Assembly: GCA_947503935.1 (NCBI GenBank)
Contig: CANNFR010000001.1
Location: 62,001-126,000, forward strand
Direction of reading: 5' to 3'
DNA from: an uncultured Paracoccaceae bacterium
GTDB taxonomy: Bacteria > Pseudomonadota > Alphaproteobacteria > Rhodobacterales > Rhodobacteraceae
Length of the DNA: 64,000 nt
A program made the translations under genes and the position numbers. The number at the start of each line of letters is the position of its first letter. Positions within the stretch are counted from its first letter, which is position 1. Positions 8,737 to 18,257 of the stretch are shown piece by piece. The notes beneath the pieces are model-generated. The model did not search any database, was not told the DNA's origin, and saw nothing but the letters and a program-made list of their open reading frames with translations.

Positions 8737-10992
8737 TCAACCACACTTCGAATAGCCGCACGATGCACACGTGAGGCATCCCTCGACCATGCGCACCTCG
8801 TAGCTGCCGCAGGAGGCGCAGGCCTTGCCGCGGCCCAGGTTGACGACTTCGGCTTGCGGGTCGGATTTGAGGCCCATGCCCTCGCCCTGGATGAATCCGA
8901 TCGAGATCAGGTGGCGCTCGATCACACCACCGATGGCCGCGAGGATTGAGGGCACGTATTTGCCCTGCATCCAGGCGCCGCCGCGCGGGTCGAAGACGGC
9001 TTTTAGCTCTTCGACCACGAAGGACACATCTCCTCCGCGCCGGAACACGGCCGAGATCATGCGGGTCAGTGCGACGGTCCAGGCGAAATGCTCCATGTTC
9101 TTGGAGTTGATGAACACCTCGAACGGGCGGCGATGGCCGCCGATCACCACGTCGTTGACGGTGATATAAAGCGCGTGTTCGCTATCGGGCCATTTCAGCT
9201 TGTAGGTATTGCCCTCCAACGCGGCGGGCCGGTCAAGCGGCTCTGACAGGTAGACAACCTCAGCCCCTTGTTCGGCCTCGGGGCGCGCCTCGGTGGTCTC
9301 GGATACCGTCAGGACCGAGCCTGTCACGGCGTTGGGCCGATAAGTCGTACAGCCTTTGCAGCCCGTGTCCCAGGCTTCCATATAGACGTCCTTGAAGTCC
9401 TCAAAGCTGATATCTTCGGGGCAGTTGATCGTCTTCGAGATCGACGAATCCACCCATTTCTGCGCTGCCGCCTGCATGCGCACATGGTCCATCGGCGCCA
9501 GGGTCTGGGCGTTCGCGAAGTGATCCGGCAAAGGCGTATCACCGAACTTTTCGCGCCAGAGGGCGACGGCGTAATCGACCACCTCCTCTTCGGTCCGGCT
9601 GCCGTCTTTCTGCAAAACCTTGCGGGTATAGGCATAGGCAAAGACCGGCTCGATCCCTGAGCTGACATTGCCGGCATAAAGGCTGATCGTGCCGGTGGGG
9701 GCAACCGACGTCAGCAAGGCGTTGCGGATGCCGTGCCTCGCGATTGCATCGCGCACGTCCTGATCCATTTGCTGCATGTTGCCGGAGGCCAGGTACTTGT
9801 CGGCCTCAAACAGGGGAAACGCGCCCTTCTCGGCGGCCAGATCAGCCGAGGCCAGATAGGCCGACCGCGCGATCTGCTTCATCCAGGCCTCGGTCTGCGC
9901 TGCCGCCTCGTCCGAGCCATAGCGCAGGCCCAGCATCAACAGCGCATCGGCTAGGCCCGTCACGCCCAGCCCGATCCGCCGCTTGCTCTGCGCCTCTTCC
10001 GCTTGCTGGGGCAGGGGAAAGCGCGAGGCGTCGACCACGTTGTCCATCATGCGGATGGCGACGCGGACCAGGTCGTCGAGAGCGGCCTCGTCCAGCACCG
10101 CGCCCTCTTCGAACGGATTGCCGACCAGCCGCGCCAGATTGACCGAGCCCAGAAGGCACGCCCCATAAGGTGGCAGAGGCTGCTCACCGCAGGGATTCGT
10201 CGCCGCGATCGTCTCGCAATAATTCAGGTTGTTCATCGCGTTGATGCGGTCGATGAAGATCACGCCGGGTTCGGCATAATCGTAGGTCGACCGCATGATG
10301 GCGTTCCACAGATCGCGGGCCTGAACGGTTTTGTAGATCTTGCCGCCGAAGGTCAGCTCCCACGGGCCATCGGCCTTGACCGCCTCCATGAACGGATCGG
10401 TCACCAGGACCGAGACGTTGAAATTCCGCAGGCGGGCGGGGTCGGATTTCGCGGTGATGAAATCCTCGATATCGGGGTGGTCGCAGCGCATCGTGGCCAT
10501 CATGGCCCCCCGGCGCGAGCCTGCCGACATGATCGTGCGGCACATCGCATCCCACACATCCATGAAGCTGAGCGGGCCTGACGCATCGGCCGCCACGCCG
10601 CGCACCTCGGCCCCCTTGGGCCGAATGGTTGAGAAATCGTAGCCGATGCCGCCGCCCTGCTGCATGGTCAGCGCGGCCTCTTTCAGCATGTCGAAGATGC
10701 CGCCCATATCGTCGGGAATCGTGCCCATGACAAAGCAGTTGAACAGCGTCACCGACCGGTCGGTGCCCGCGCCTGCAGTGATCCGCCCGGCGGGGAGGTA
10801 TTTGAAATCCTCCAGCGCGGCATAGAACTTGTCTTCCCAAAGCGTCGGGTCGGCCTCAACCGCCGCCAGGGCGCGTGCGATTCGGCGCCATGTATCCTCG
10901 ACAGACCCGTCCAGCGATGTGCCGTCCGCCTCTTTCAGGCGGTATTTCATGTCCCAGATGGCTTCGGCAATGGGGGCGGCAAAGCGGGTCAT
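8737..10992 (-). CDS. nrdJ: vitamin B12-dependent (class II) ribonucleotide reductase
   Basis: 751 residues. Motifs of the ten-stranded reductase barrel are visible: STIRPKGAEV, NPCGEQPLPPYGACLLGSVNL with an active-site cysteine, and VAPTGTISLYAGNVSSGIEP. The C-terminal part carries a TSCPD-like section (EVFINSKNMEHFAWTVALTRMISAVFR) and ends with cysteine pairs CASCGSYEV and CASCGYSKCG that would relay reducing equivalents. It reduces ribonucleotides to deoxyribonucleotides with adenosylcobalamin as radical source and works with or without oxygen. It appears monocistronic and divergent from the DUF1489 gene. I see no cobalamin riboswitch in the ~118 bases upstream. Confidence 0.95.
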   Translation of the reverse strand: MTRFAAPIAEAIWDMKYRLKEADGTSLDGSVEDTWRRIARALAAVEADPTLWEDKFYAALEDFKYLPAGRITAGAGTDRSVTLFNCFVMGTIPDDMGGIFDMLKEAALTMQQGGGIGYDFSTIRPKGAEVRGVAADASGPLSFMDVWDAMCRTIMSAGSRRGAMMATMRCDHPDIEDFITAKSDPARLRNFNVSVLVTDPFMEAVKADGPWELTFGGKIYKTVQARDLWNAIMRSTYDYAEPGVIFIDRINAMNNLNYCETIAATNPCGEQPLPPYGACLLGSVNLARLVGNPFEEGAVLDEAALDDLVRVAIRMMDNVVDASRFPLPQQAEEAQSKRRIGLGVTGLADALLMLGLRYGSDEAAAQTEAWMKQIARSAYLASADLAAEKGAFPLFEADKYLASGNMQQMDQDVRDAIARHGIRNALLTSVAPTGTISLYAGNVSSGIEPVFAYAYTRKVLQKDGSRTEEEVVDYAVALWREKFGDTPLPDHFANAQTLAPMDHVRMQAAAQKWVDSSISKTINCPEDISFEDFKDVYMEAWDTGCKGCTTYRPNAVTGSVLTVSETTEARPEAEQGAEVVYLSEPLDRPAALEGNTYKLKWPDSEHALYITVNDVVIGGHRRPFEVFINSKNMEHFAWTVALTRMISAVFRRGGDVSFVVEELKAVFDPRGGAWMQGKYVPSILAAIGGVIERHLISIGFIQGEGMGLKSDPQAEVVNLGRGKACASCGSYEVRMVEGCLTCASCGYSKCG

Positions 10993-11110
10993 GTCCGGGC
11001 AATCCTTGCATCACGGGGGAACGTAGGAAGATATTCCTCGCATGGCCCCCGGTCAACTTGTGTTCTGCGGCCTGTGGCCTATTTTGACATCTATCACTTG
11101 GGGGAGCGTC

Positions 11111-11542
11111 ATGGCCGACACCGTAAATCTGGTGAAAATCTGCGTCGGGGCCGAGCGGGTGGAAGACCTGATCGCCTGGCAGACATCGCCACGCTGCCGC
11201 AAGTCGGGTGGCCGGCCGGTGCATGTCACCCGGATGTTCCCCAAACGGGCGGAAGAGGTGCTGAACGGCGGATCGCTCTACTGGGTGTTCAAGGGCATGA
11301 TCCTGGCGCGCCAGAGCATCGTTGCGCTGGACGAAGTACAGGGCCATGACGGCATCTTGCGCTGCGGCATCGTGATGGACCCGAACGTCGTCCGCACCGA
11401 AGCAGTCCCCCGCCGCCCATTCCAGGGCTGGCGCTATCTGCCGGTTGACGAGGCGCCGCGCGACCTTAGGAAACCGCGCGCCTCCGAGGCTAATCTGCCG
11501 CCCGAGCTAATGACGGCCCTGGCCGAGATCGGCGTGCGCTGA
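11111..11542 (+). CDS. DUF1489 family protein
   Basis: 143 residues from the ATG at 11111, which has GGGGAG just upstream; the longer frame from 11042 is not needed. It starts MADTVNLVKICVGAERVEDL and contains PVHVTRMFPKRAEEVL and GSLYWVFKGMILARQ, which I recognise as the alphaproteobacterial DUF1489 family. No signal peptide or membrane span is visible. The function is unknown. The neighbours (nrdJ divergent, hisG convergent) give no strong functional hint. Confidence 0.85.
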   Translation: MADTVNLVKICVGAERVEDLIAWQTSPRCRKSGGRPVHVTRMFPKRAEEVLNGGSLYWVFKGMILARQSIVALDEVQGHDGILRCGIVMDPNVVRTEAVPRRPFQGWRYLPVDEAPRDLRKPRASEANLPPELMTALAEIGVR

Positions 11543-11591
11543 CGCACTTGCTTCGTATTGCCCCAAATGGTCCCGCGGCAGTCAAATCCAA

Positions 11592-12299
11592 TCAGAAATG
11601 ATCTGGCAGGCCAATGCCAAGGCGGCCGGCCATCCCCACCAGCGCGGCTTTCTCGGCATCGCCCCATCGGGCGCCGCGCGATCTGAAGAGCGTCGCCTGG
11701 CTGCGGTGGATCAGTCCGTCGGACAACAGTTTCAGGTGGTTCGCGCGCAGCGTCTCACCGGTTGAGGTGATGTCGGCCACAGCCTCGGCTGTCTCGTTCT
11801 TGACCGTTCCCTCGGTCGCCCCCTGGCTGTCGACCAGCTGATAATCGGCCACGCCAGCCTCGCGCAGGAACTCGCGCACCAGGCGGTGGTACTTGGTGGC
11901 GATCCGCAGGCGAAAGCCATGGGCCGCGCGGAAGGCGGCGGCGGCGGCGTCCAGATCATCCAGCGTTTCGACATCGACCCAGCCTTTCGGCACCGCGATC
12001 ACCAGATCGGCAAAGCCAAAGCCCAGGCCCGCCAGGTCGTCGGCCTGTGTCGTCCAGTCGGCCAGCCCCTCGCGCACCAGATCGGACCCGGTCACGCCCA
12101 GATGGATACGTCCCGCCGCCAGCTCTCGCGGCACTTCCGAGGCCGAAAGCAGCACCACCTGAACCCCGTCCGCGTCGGCGGCAGCGGCATATTCCCGGTC
12201 GGACCCAGTGCGCGACAGGGCCAGGCCCCGATCGCCGAACCAGTCGAACGTCTTCTCCATCAAGCGGCCCTTCGAGGGCAGACCAAGGCGCAGGGTCAT
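11592..12299 (-). CDS. hisG: ATP phosphoribosyltransferase catalytic subunit, short form
   Basis: 235 residues, the short HisG type that lacks the C-terminal regulatory domain and needs HisZ. Family signatures include LRLGLPSKGRLMEKT at the start, GVTGSDLVREG, and an IVDSQGATEGTVKNETAEAVADI-like PRPP-binding stretch (visible as DSQGATEGTVKN and VADITSTGETLRAN). It catalyses the first step of histidine synthesis, ATP plus PRPP to phosphoribosyl-ATP. Its start overlaps the hisZ stop (ATGA), so the two subunits are made together. Confidence 0.95.
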   Translation of the reverse strand: MTLRLGLPSKGRLMEKTFDWFGDRGLALSRTGSDREYAAAADADGVQVVLLSASEVPRELAAGRIHLGVTGSDLVREGLADWTTQADDLAGLGFGFADLVIAVPKGWVDVETLDDLDAAAAAFRAAHGFRLRIATKYHRLVREFLREAGVADYQLVDSQGATEGTVKNETAEAVADITSTGETLRANHLKLLSDGLIHRSQATLFRSRGARWGDAEKAALVGMAGRLGIGLPDHF

Positions 12300-13396
12300 C
12301 GTGCGCCCTCCGCCAGGGCGGCCACCAGGCCGGGCCGGATCACGCCGCCCACCGCGGGGATCGACCGGCCCTGTCCCAGCACCGAGGTCAGCGCGTCATA
12401 GCGCCCGCCGGTTGCGACCGGCGGCAGGTCAGGCCGCGCTTCGGCGTAGAAGCCAAAGACGAAGCCGTCGTAATACTCCAGCGTGGTGCGGCCATAGCTC
12501 GCCTCGAAATCAAGCGTCTCAACGTCGATGCCACGCGCGGCCAAGGCGTCGAGCCGGGCCTCGATCCGGTCGACCGAGGGGGCGATGGCGGGCAGGTCGA
12601 CAGCCGTATCGCGCAACCGCTCCAGCGCGGCGGGCGAGGTGTCGCGGAGTGTCAGGATATCCTCCAGCGCGGCCACTTCTGCCTCTGGGATCGGTGGGGT
12701 GGCGGCGTCTTCTTGCAGCGCGGTCAGGCGGGCGGCGATGTCAGTGCGGCTGCGCAGGCCGATGGCCGGGCCCGCGGCATCGATCACCGCGTCGGCGCCA
12801 TCGCGCGTCACGGCGGCCAGAAGGCCCGCGTGCCGGGCAGGCGCCCCCCCGCCGAACCGGTCGAGCAGGGCGCGGAACCGCCGGGGGCGCCAGACGTGGC
12901 GCAGCAAGGCGGCCTTGCGCCTTTCGGTCGTCGACAAGGCCCGCACGGCCGCCAGGATCACGCCCAGATCCCCGGTTGCGGCGCGCAGGCCAAGGGGCGC
13001 CAGCACATCAGCAAACAGCGCAAAGACCTCGGCATCGGCGGCCACGGGATTGGCGCGGTCGAACACCTCATAGCCCACTTGCAGATATTCAGAGGCGCGT
13101 TCGCTGACCTCCTCCTGCTTGCGGAAGACCTCACCCATATAGGTGTAGCGCGCGGGCTCGGCGCCGCTGTCCATATGCATCTGCACCACCGGTACGGTGA
13201 AATCGGGCCTGAGCATCCGTTCGCCGCGCAACGGATCGCGGGTGACGTAGGCGCGGGCGCGAATATCCTCGCCATAGAGGTCGAGCAGCGTGTCGGCCGG
13301 TTGCAGGATATCGGCCTCAACCGGTACGGCACCTTCGGCCTGAAAGCGGGCAAAGAGGCGCGCGGCCTCGGTGCGGATGTCAGCTTTGGTGGTCAT
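12296..13396 (-). CDS. hisZ: ATP phosphoribosyltransferase regulatory subunit
   Basis: 366 residues, a paralogue of the HisS catalytic core without aminoacylation activity. A class II synthetase-like fold shows in LRPDFTVPVVQMHMDSG (motif 2 region), TYMGEVFRKQEE and ATGGRYDALTSVLG (motif 3 region, here without the full catalytic set). It forms a hetero-octamer with short HisG and carries histidine feedback control. It lies between hisS (124 bases upstream) and hisG (4-base overlap), an arrangement typical of Rhodobacteraceae. Confidence 0.94.
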   Translation of the reverse strand: MTTKADIRTEAARLFARFQAEGAVPVEADILQPADTLLDLYGEDIRARAYVTRDPLRGERMLRPDFTVPVVQMHMDSGAEPARYTYMGEVFRKQEEVSERASEYLQVGYEVFDRANPVAADAEVFALFADVLAPLGLRAATGDLGVILAAVRALSTTERRKAALLRHVWRPRRFRALLDRFGGGAPARHAGLLAAVTRDGADAVIDAAGPAIGLRSRTDIAARLTALQEDAATPPIPEAEVAALEDILTLRDTSPAALERLRDTAVDLPAIAPSVDRIEARLDALAARGIDVETLDFEASYGRTTLEYYDGFVFGFYAEARPDLPPVATGGRYDALTSVLGQGRSIPAVGGVIRPGLVAALAEGAR

Positions 13397-13520
13397 GATG
13401 ACGGACCGGAGCGCGGAACGCGCGACACGCGCCCGACCCGCCCCTCCGGGGTGGGCGCGTTCCTGAACGCCCCCATCCCGCGGGCCGGGCGCATATCGCG
13501 CTGACCCCGCCGCGCGAGCA

Positions 13521-15065
13521 TCATTTCCCCAACATCCGCCGCACGGTCGCTACCATGTCCGCGCGCGGGACCTCGACCTGCGCGGGCTGGTCCTTCCATT
13601 CCTCGTGCGTCGCGGTCTCGGCGATCTTGGCGCCGAGGATCAGGTCCTTGATTTGCACAACCTCCCGCGCCGCCTCGTCCGAGCCCTGGATAATGGCGAC
13701 CGGCGATTGCCGCTTGTCGGCGTATTTGAGCTGGTTGCCGAAGTTCTTGGGGTTGCCCAGATAGACCTCGGCCCGGATGCCCTCGGCCCGCAACTCGGCG
13801 GCCAGCGCCTGGTAATCTGCCATCCGATCACGGTCCATCACCGTCACCACGACGGGGCCGTGAGCGTCAGCCGCACCACGCCCCTTTGCCTCCAGCGCCG
13901 CCAGCAGCCGGTCAACCCCGATGGAGATTCCCGTGGCGGGCACAGCCTGCCCGGTGAAGCGTTTGACGAGGTCATCATAGCGCCCACCGCCGGCGACAGA
14001 ACCAAACTGACGCGGGCGGCCCTTTTCGTCGGTGATCTCGAAGGTGAGTTCCGCCTCGTAGACCGGTCCGGTGTAGTAGCCGAGGCCGCGGACGACGGAG
14101 GGGTCGATGACGATTCGGTCGGGGCCATAGCCTTGCGACTCCAGCTGCTCGGCAATCTCCTCAAGTTCGGCGACGCCCTGACGCCCTATCTGGCTGAGCC
14201 CGACAATCTCACGAAGGAATATGCACGTAGCGCCGTTTTGGACGCCCTCGGAGATCGACCCGTTACGAGCCAAGTGATCTGAGGTCGCGGTCCCAATCAG
14301 GGCTCTTGCACGAATGTAGCCCATGACGGCGTCGGATTGCAGCCTTGTCAGACCAGCGCCTTTCGTGAAATCCCCGCTCTCGTCCATTCGGCCTTCACCG
14401 AGCAGCGCCCTAACGCCGTCCTCGCCCAGCCGATCGAGCTTGTCGATAGCACGCAGCACGATTCCACGCTCGACAGAGAACCGTTCCGGGTCGGCGGGAT
14501 CGAGGAGACCTGCAACCTCGAGAACGCCGTTCAGCACCTTCCGGTTATTCACCCGGATTACGTAGTCCCCACGCTCGATCCCCACGGCCTCCAACGCATC
14601 CGCCAGCATCATGCAGATCTCGGCATCCGCCGCGACGGAGGCCGAGCCGACTGTATCCGCATCGCACTGATAAAACTGCCGAAACCGTCCCGGGCCCGGC
14701 TTTTCGTTCCGCCAGACAGGCCCCATCGCGTAGCGGCGATAGGGCGAGGGCAGGTCGCCCCGGTATTGCGCGGCGACGCGGGCCAGGGGGGCGGTCAGGT
14801 CATAGCGCAGGGCCAGCCAGTCGGCGTCATCCTCCTGCCAGGCAAACACCCCCTCATTCGGGCGGTCGACATCGGGCAGGAACTTGCCCAGCGCCTCAAC
14901 CATCTCAACGGCCGAGGTTTCCAGAGGGTCGAAGCCATAGCGATGATAAACCTCGGCGATCTTGGCCAGCATCGTGTTGCGGGCCACCACATCGGCCCCG
15001 AAATAGTCGCGAAACCCCTTTGGTGTCGCGGCGCGGGGGCGTCGTTGCTTTTGATCTTTTGCCAT
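13521..15065 (-). CDS. hisS: histidyl-tRNA synthetase
   Basis: 514 residues. Class II motifs are present: [18 protein letters not shown] near the N-terminus, [41 protein letters not shown], the histidine-specific [14 protein letters not shown], and [13 protein letters not shown] (motif 3). A C-terminal anticodon-binding domain follows ([29 protein letters not shown]). The middle part (roughly 14110-14580) uses codons that are rare in the neighbours, such as AGG, CGA, ATA, GTA and GTT; this suggests a recombination patch. It charges tRNA-His in the cytosol. Confidence 0.96.
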   Translation of the reverse strand: MAKDQKQRRPRAATPKGFRDYFGADVVARNTMLAKIAEVYHRYGFDPLETSAVEMVEALGKFLPDVDRPNEGVFAWQEDDADWLALRYDLTAPLARVAAQYRGDLPSPYRRYAMGPVWRNEKPGPGRFRQFYQCDADTVGSASVAADAEICMMLADALEAVGIERGDYVIRVNNRKVLNGVLEVAGLLDPADPERFSVERGIVLRAIDKLDRLGEDGVRALLGEGRMDESGDFTKGAGLTRLQSDAVMGYIRARALIGTATSDHLARNGSISEGVQNGATCIFLREIVGLSQIGRQGVAELEEIAEQLESQGYGPDRIVIDPSVVRGLGYYTGPVYEAELTFEITDEKGRPRQFGSVAGGGRYDDLVKRFTGQAVPATGISIGVDRLLAALEAKGRGAADAHGPVVVTVMDRDRMADYQALAAELRAEGIRAEVYLGNPKNFGNQLKYADKRQSPVAIIQGSDEAAREVVQIKDLILGAKIAETATHEEWKDQPAQVEVPRADMVATVRRMLGK

Positions 15066-15123
15066 GGCTCTGGCCTTTCACGCTGTCGCCGGGGGCATAG
15101 CGGACAGGCGCCACAGGGGCAAG

Positions 15124-15582
15124 TCAGAGCGGCAGGGCCGTGGTGTGCTTGAGCTGCCTGAGCGAGAAGGACGAGACGACGCCGCGCACATGGGGGTTGC
15201 GCAGAAGATGCGCGGTCATGAAGGCCTCATAGGCCTCAACATCCGCCACACGGATTTTCACGATGTAATCGGCGCTGCCCGAGACGGCGTGGCATTCCAT
15301 GATCTCGGGGTGGCTGGCGACCATGCGGGCGAAGCCTGCAACGGCCTCTTCGGCGTGGCTATCCAGCGTGACTTGTGCGAACACGCAAAGCTTGGCGCCC
15401 GCTTTGGCCGGATCAAGCAGCGCGACGCGCGCGCGGATCAGGCCTGCCTTCTCAAACTCCTGCAACTTGCGCCAGACGGTCGACTGCGCCATCCCCACAC
15501 GCGAAGCAATATCAGCCAGCGATGCGGCACTGTCGCGCTGGATTTCACGCAGAAGGGCGATCTCGGGATCAGAAAATTTCAT
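15124..15582 (-). CDS. Lrp/AsnC family transcriptional regulator (likely phhA regulator)
   Basis: 152 residues. The N-terminal helix-turn-helix reads LADIASRVGMAQSTVWRKLQEFEKAGLI, and the C-terminal RAM ligand-binding domain includes VSGSADYIVKIRVADVEAYEAF. These proteins are amino acid-responsive dimers or octamers. The gene is divergent from the phenylalanine 4-monooxygenase gene across 111 bases, so control of phenylalanine/tyrosine use is likely by position (inference). Confidence 0.92.
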   Translation of the reverse strand: MKFSDPEIALLREIQRDSAASLADIASRVGMAQSTVWRKLQEFEKAGLIRARVALLDPAKAGAKLCVFAQVTLDSHAEEAVAGFARMVASHPEIMECHAVSGSADYIVKIRVADVEAYEAFMTAHLLRNPHVRGVVSSFSLRQLKHTTALPL

Positions 15583-15589
15583 GAAACGT

Positions 15590-15607
15590 AGATTATAGAA
15601 AAAATCT
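15590..15607. promoter_or_regulatory. candidate Lrp-type operator between regulator and phhA
   Basis: AGATT (15590-15594) and AATCT (15603-15607) form a dyad around an A-rich 8-base centre, directly upstream of the regulator start. AT-rich dyads of this kind suit Lrp-family proteins. It is a weak, short signal. Confidence 0.3.
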
Positions 15608-15693
15608 GGTATGCAAAGGTCGCTTGAACCGATCTGAGGGAAATTTATCGCGCCCCGCCCGGGATAATCTCACCGCAAAAGGGGAGACGACCC

Positions 15694-16467
15694 ATGGCCT
15701 ATGCATCGAAATTGCCCGATCGAAACGGTTTTTACCACTACACCGAGGATGAGAATGCCGTCTGGGCCGAGCTGTTCCGCCGCCAGATGGCCTTTTTGCC
15801 CGGCAAGGTCTCGCCAGACTATCTGGAAGGGGTCAAACGGCTGGGCCTGTCCGACCAAGCCGTGCCGCAAATCGCCGAGATCGACGCGCGGTTGGCCGCG
15901 CTGACCGGCGCGGGGGTGGAGGGCGTGCCCGCGATCATACCGCCCTCGCAATTCTTCGCGCTTCTGGCGCAGCGGAAATTCCCCGTGGCCACCTTTCTGC
16001 GGCGGCGCGAGGATATGGATTACATCGAAGAGCCCGACCTCTTTCACGAGGTCTTCGGCCATTGCCCGCTGCTGACCAACCCCGATTACTGCGATTTCAT
16101 CGAGCGCTTCGGCAAGATGGCGGTAAAGCTGGGCAAGCCTTATTCTTGGCGGTTGTTCCGCCTGTTCTGGTTCACGGTCGAGTTCGGGATGATCCGCACC
16201 GATGACGGCCTGCGCGCCTATGGGGCCGGCATCGTTTCGTCCCCGTCCGAGGCCGCCCATGCCACCGGCGGCGCGGCAGAGATGCTGCCGTTCGACCTGA
16301 TGACGGTCTTCCGCACGCCCTATCGCATCGACATCGTGCAGCCCGTCTACTTCGTCATCGACAGTTTTGAGGCGCTGGCAGCCTCGCTTGAGGCCGACAT
16401 TGCCGGGCTGATCGACGAGGCCAAGCAGATGGGCGACCTGCCGCCCAGGTTCGACATGGCCGCCTGA
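15694..16467 (+). CDS. phhA: phenylalanine 4-monooxygenase
   Basis: 257 residues, the size of bacterial single-domain phenylalanine hydroxylases. The iron ligands are visible in LFHEVFGHCPLL (two His) and FWFTVEFGMI (Glu), and the pterin-binding region precedes them (VPAIIPPSQFFALLAQRKFPVATFLRRREDMDYIEEPD, seen in parts). It converts L-phenylalanine to L-tyrosine with O2 and a tetrahydropterin. GGGGAG lies seven bases before the ATG. The divergent Lrp-type gene is the likely regulator. Confidence 0.96.
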   Translation: MAYASKLPDRNGFYHYTEDENAVWAELFRRQMAFLPGKVSPDYLEGVKRLGLSDQAVPQIAEIDARLAALTGAGVEGVPAIIPPSQFFALLAQRKFPVATFLRRREDMDYIEEPDLFHEVFGHCPLLTNPDYCDFIERFGKMAVKLGKPYSWRLFRLFWFTVEFGMIRTDDGLRAYGAGIVSSPSEAAHATGGAAEMLPFDLMTVFRTPYRIDIVQPVYFVIDSFEALAASLEADIAGLIDEAKQMGDLPPRFDMAA

Positions 16468-16490
16468 GGCAGGTCGTGCTATGCGGCCTC

Positions 16491-16691
16491 ATGGCCGACC
16501 GAACCGACCTTGAAGAAAAGATCGCGCACCTCACCCGCATGGTTGAGGACCTGTCCGATGTCGTCGCAGACCAGGAGCGCGAGATCGCCCGCCTCAAAGC
16601 ACGCGTCGGCCTGCTGCTTGAGCGCGAGGCAGAGCGTGAGGCAGATAGCGGCAGCGTTACCCTGGCCGACCAGCGCCCGCCACATTGGTAG
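16491..16691 (+). CDS. slyX: SlyX family protein
   Basis: 66 residues from the ATG at 16491. The protein is almost entirely one coiled coil (LEEKIAHLTRMVEDLSDVV, then EIARLKARVGLLLERE) and ends RPPHW, the proline-rich/aromatic ending typical of SlyX (family endings are like PPPHY). Its function is unknown. It begins 23 bases after phhA and may be cotranscribed. A GTG at 16476 is an alternative start but adds nothing conserved. Confidence 0.85.
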   Translation: MADRTDLEEKIAHLTRMVEDLSDVVADQEREIARLKARVGLLLEREAEREADSGSVTLADQRPPHW

Positions 16692-16694
16692 CCC

Positions 16695-18257
16695 TCAATC
16701 CAGTCCCGTCTCATAGGCCGCGACGAACGCATCTAGCTTAGGCATCGGCAGGCGCTCCTTGATCACCAGATCCGCCAAGGGGAGGGCCGCCACCTCGGGA
16801 CAGATCTGAGCCTCTTCCATTTCGGCCAGAAGCTCTCCCCTCAGATCATAGGATGGATGCTTTGAGCTGCAGATCTGCGCATCGTTCGGCTGCGTCATGC
16901 AAAGGGCATCGTAGAGCCGCGCCAGGCGCACCATCGGACATTTCAGGGCGGCCGCCATCGCGTCGCGCGCATCCTCGGGCGCCCGCGAGATCTGGCTGTC
17001 AAAAAGCGCCAGAGACTGCATCACGGAGTAGATATCGCTGGTGGCGCTATGGACCGCGTTGAAGAGGATGCGGTGCAGTTCGTCAGGCGTGTCTGCCAAT
17101 GCCGCGCCAACGAACCAGAGCCCGAAAGACCCCTCGCCATAAACCATGGCCTGCTGCCAGAGGCGCCGCAGATGTGCGATTTCGGCCGGGGTTTTCGGCG
17201 TGCCAAATCGGAAAAGGCCATTCTGCAAATGCTGCTCGATCATCCGGCTGTCATAGGGGTCGTGGATCAGCCATTCCTCGCGGGCGGGAACGGCGCGTGC
17301 ATGGGCTTCTTCGACATAGCCCTCAACGCCGATGAAGCCACCGATATATTGCGCATCATGGAACCAATCGGCAGGGTTTTTGTAGCGGTCCAGCTGCCGG
17401 CGGTGATAATTCGCGCCCCACTCCCGCTCGGCATCGGAATGGCCTCCCGCGCGCCATTGCAGAAATTCGTGGAAACGCCATTCAGTGAACGCCTCTTCAT
17501 CGGCGCGTTTCGTGACAGTCGCGCGGGCGGCCTCGCGCAGTGGCTCGGGTGCATCCGAACTGTAGATCGCGTCGGTCAGACATATCTCGGTATCGTAGGT
17601 GGGCACGCGGGGTGCGTAGGTTTCACAAATGGCGAACAGCTTCTCAATCCGGCGATCGGTCCATGTGTTGTAGGCGGTCATTGCCGCCCGGACATGCACA
17701 CGCGCCGGTTCGATTTCGAGAAGCGCGTCAAGGAAGGGTTCGGGCTTACTAGGCGCCGCATCGTGGGACTGCGCCCCGAAAATCACATGATATGCGGAGA
17801 TCATCCGGCGGTCTGCCTCGATCGCCTGTGACGCCAGAAAGCCCGCTTTGTGGATATGGAAGGCCTCCGCAATACTCGGCCGCACGGCCCAGATGTTAAC
17901 GTCCGGATTGCCAAGCGCAAGCGTGCCCAGATGCAGGCGGGCGATCGCCTCGGCCGTCAGTGCGAGAGGCGCCTCCGGGTCGGCCCTCCGCCAGGCGGCG
18001 AGCGTTGCCAGACGGTCGGGATGGCTTGTCTCAAATGCGTGCCGAAAGGCCCGCCAGAACACGGTGGTGTCAACGGAACCTTCCGCCTCGGCATATGCTG
18101 CTGAGACAACCTGATCCAGGGTCGCAGGATCGCCTGATGACAGGGCCGTCCGAATATCGTCAAGCGGATCGGCCCAGGATGGGGTCGACGAAAGCATGGC
18201 AATAATTGCGATGCTGATGGTCCTGGCGATGCACGCCGTGCTAAATATGCGACTCAT
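16695..18257 (-). CDS. exported protein of unknown function, paralogue A of a tandem pair
   Basis: 520 residues with an N-terminal signal peptide ending near PSWA-DPLDD. The mature part is alpha-helical in character and starts LDDIRTALSSGDPATLDQVVSAAY, matching the same region of the upstream paralogue (LERIDAAIATGSTETLEAEV). Near the C-terminus four cysteines follow the spacing C-x12-C-x9-C-x22-C and the last is in CPEV; the paralogue has the same spacing within one residue. The C-terminus reads LPMPKLDAFVAAYETGLD against VPVPRVEAFLATIGEGLE. The overall layout reminds me of DUF4034/TPR-like proteins, but I cannot assign a family. Its start overlaps the paralogue's stop (ATGA). Confidence 0.75.
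   Translation of the reverse strand: MSRIFSTACIARTISIAIIAMLSSTPSWADPLDDIRTALSSGDPATLDQVVSAAYAEAEGSVDTTVFWRAFRHAFETSHPDRLATLAAWRRADPEAPLALTAEAIARLHLGTLALGNPDVNIWAVRPSIAEAFHIHKAGFLASQAIEADRRMISAYHVIFGAQSHDAAPSKPEPFLDALLEIEPARVHVRAAMTAYNTWTDRRIEKLFAICETYAPRVPTYDTEICLTDAIYSSDAPEPLREAARATVTKRADEEAFTEWRFHEFLQWRAGGHSDAEREWGANYHRRQLDRYKNPADWFHDAQYIGGFIGVEGYVEEAHARAVPAREEWLIHDPYDSRMIEQHLQNGLFRFGTPKTPAEIAHLRRLWQQAMVYGEGSFGLWFVGAALADTPDELHRILFNAVHSATSDIYSVMQSLALFDSQISRAPEDARDAMAAALKCPMVRLARLYDALCMTQPNDAQICSSKHPSYDLRGELLAEMEEAQICPEVAALPLADLVIKERLPMPKLDAFVAAYETGLD

Noticed and set aside
10993-11110. Possible cobalamin riboswitch upstream of nrdJ
   Set aside because: The gap is about 118 bases and shows neither a B12-box-like conserved core nor room for the full aptamer.
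13453-13475. G+C-rich hairpin between hisS and hisZ (GCGTT/AACGC core)
   Set aside because: The perfect part is only five pairs and there is no T-run; such structures are common by chance in DNA of this composition.
12047-13504. Long plus-strand open frame opposite hisZ (485 codons)
   Set aside because: Composition is Arg/Pro/Gly-rich shadow coding of the G+C-rich hisG-hisZ genes, which have full family motifs on the minus strand.
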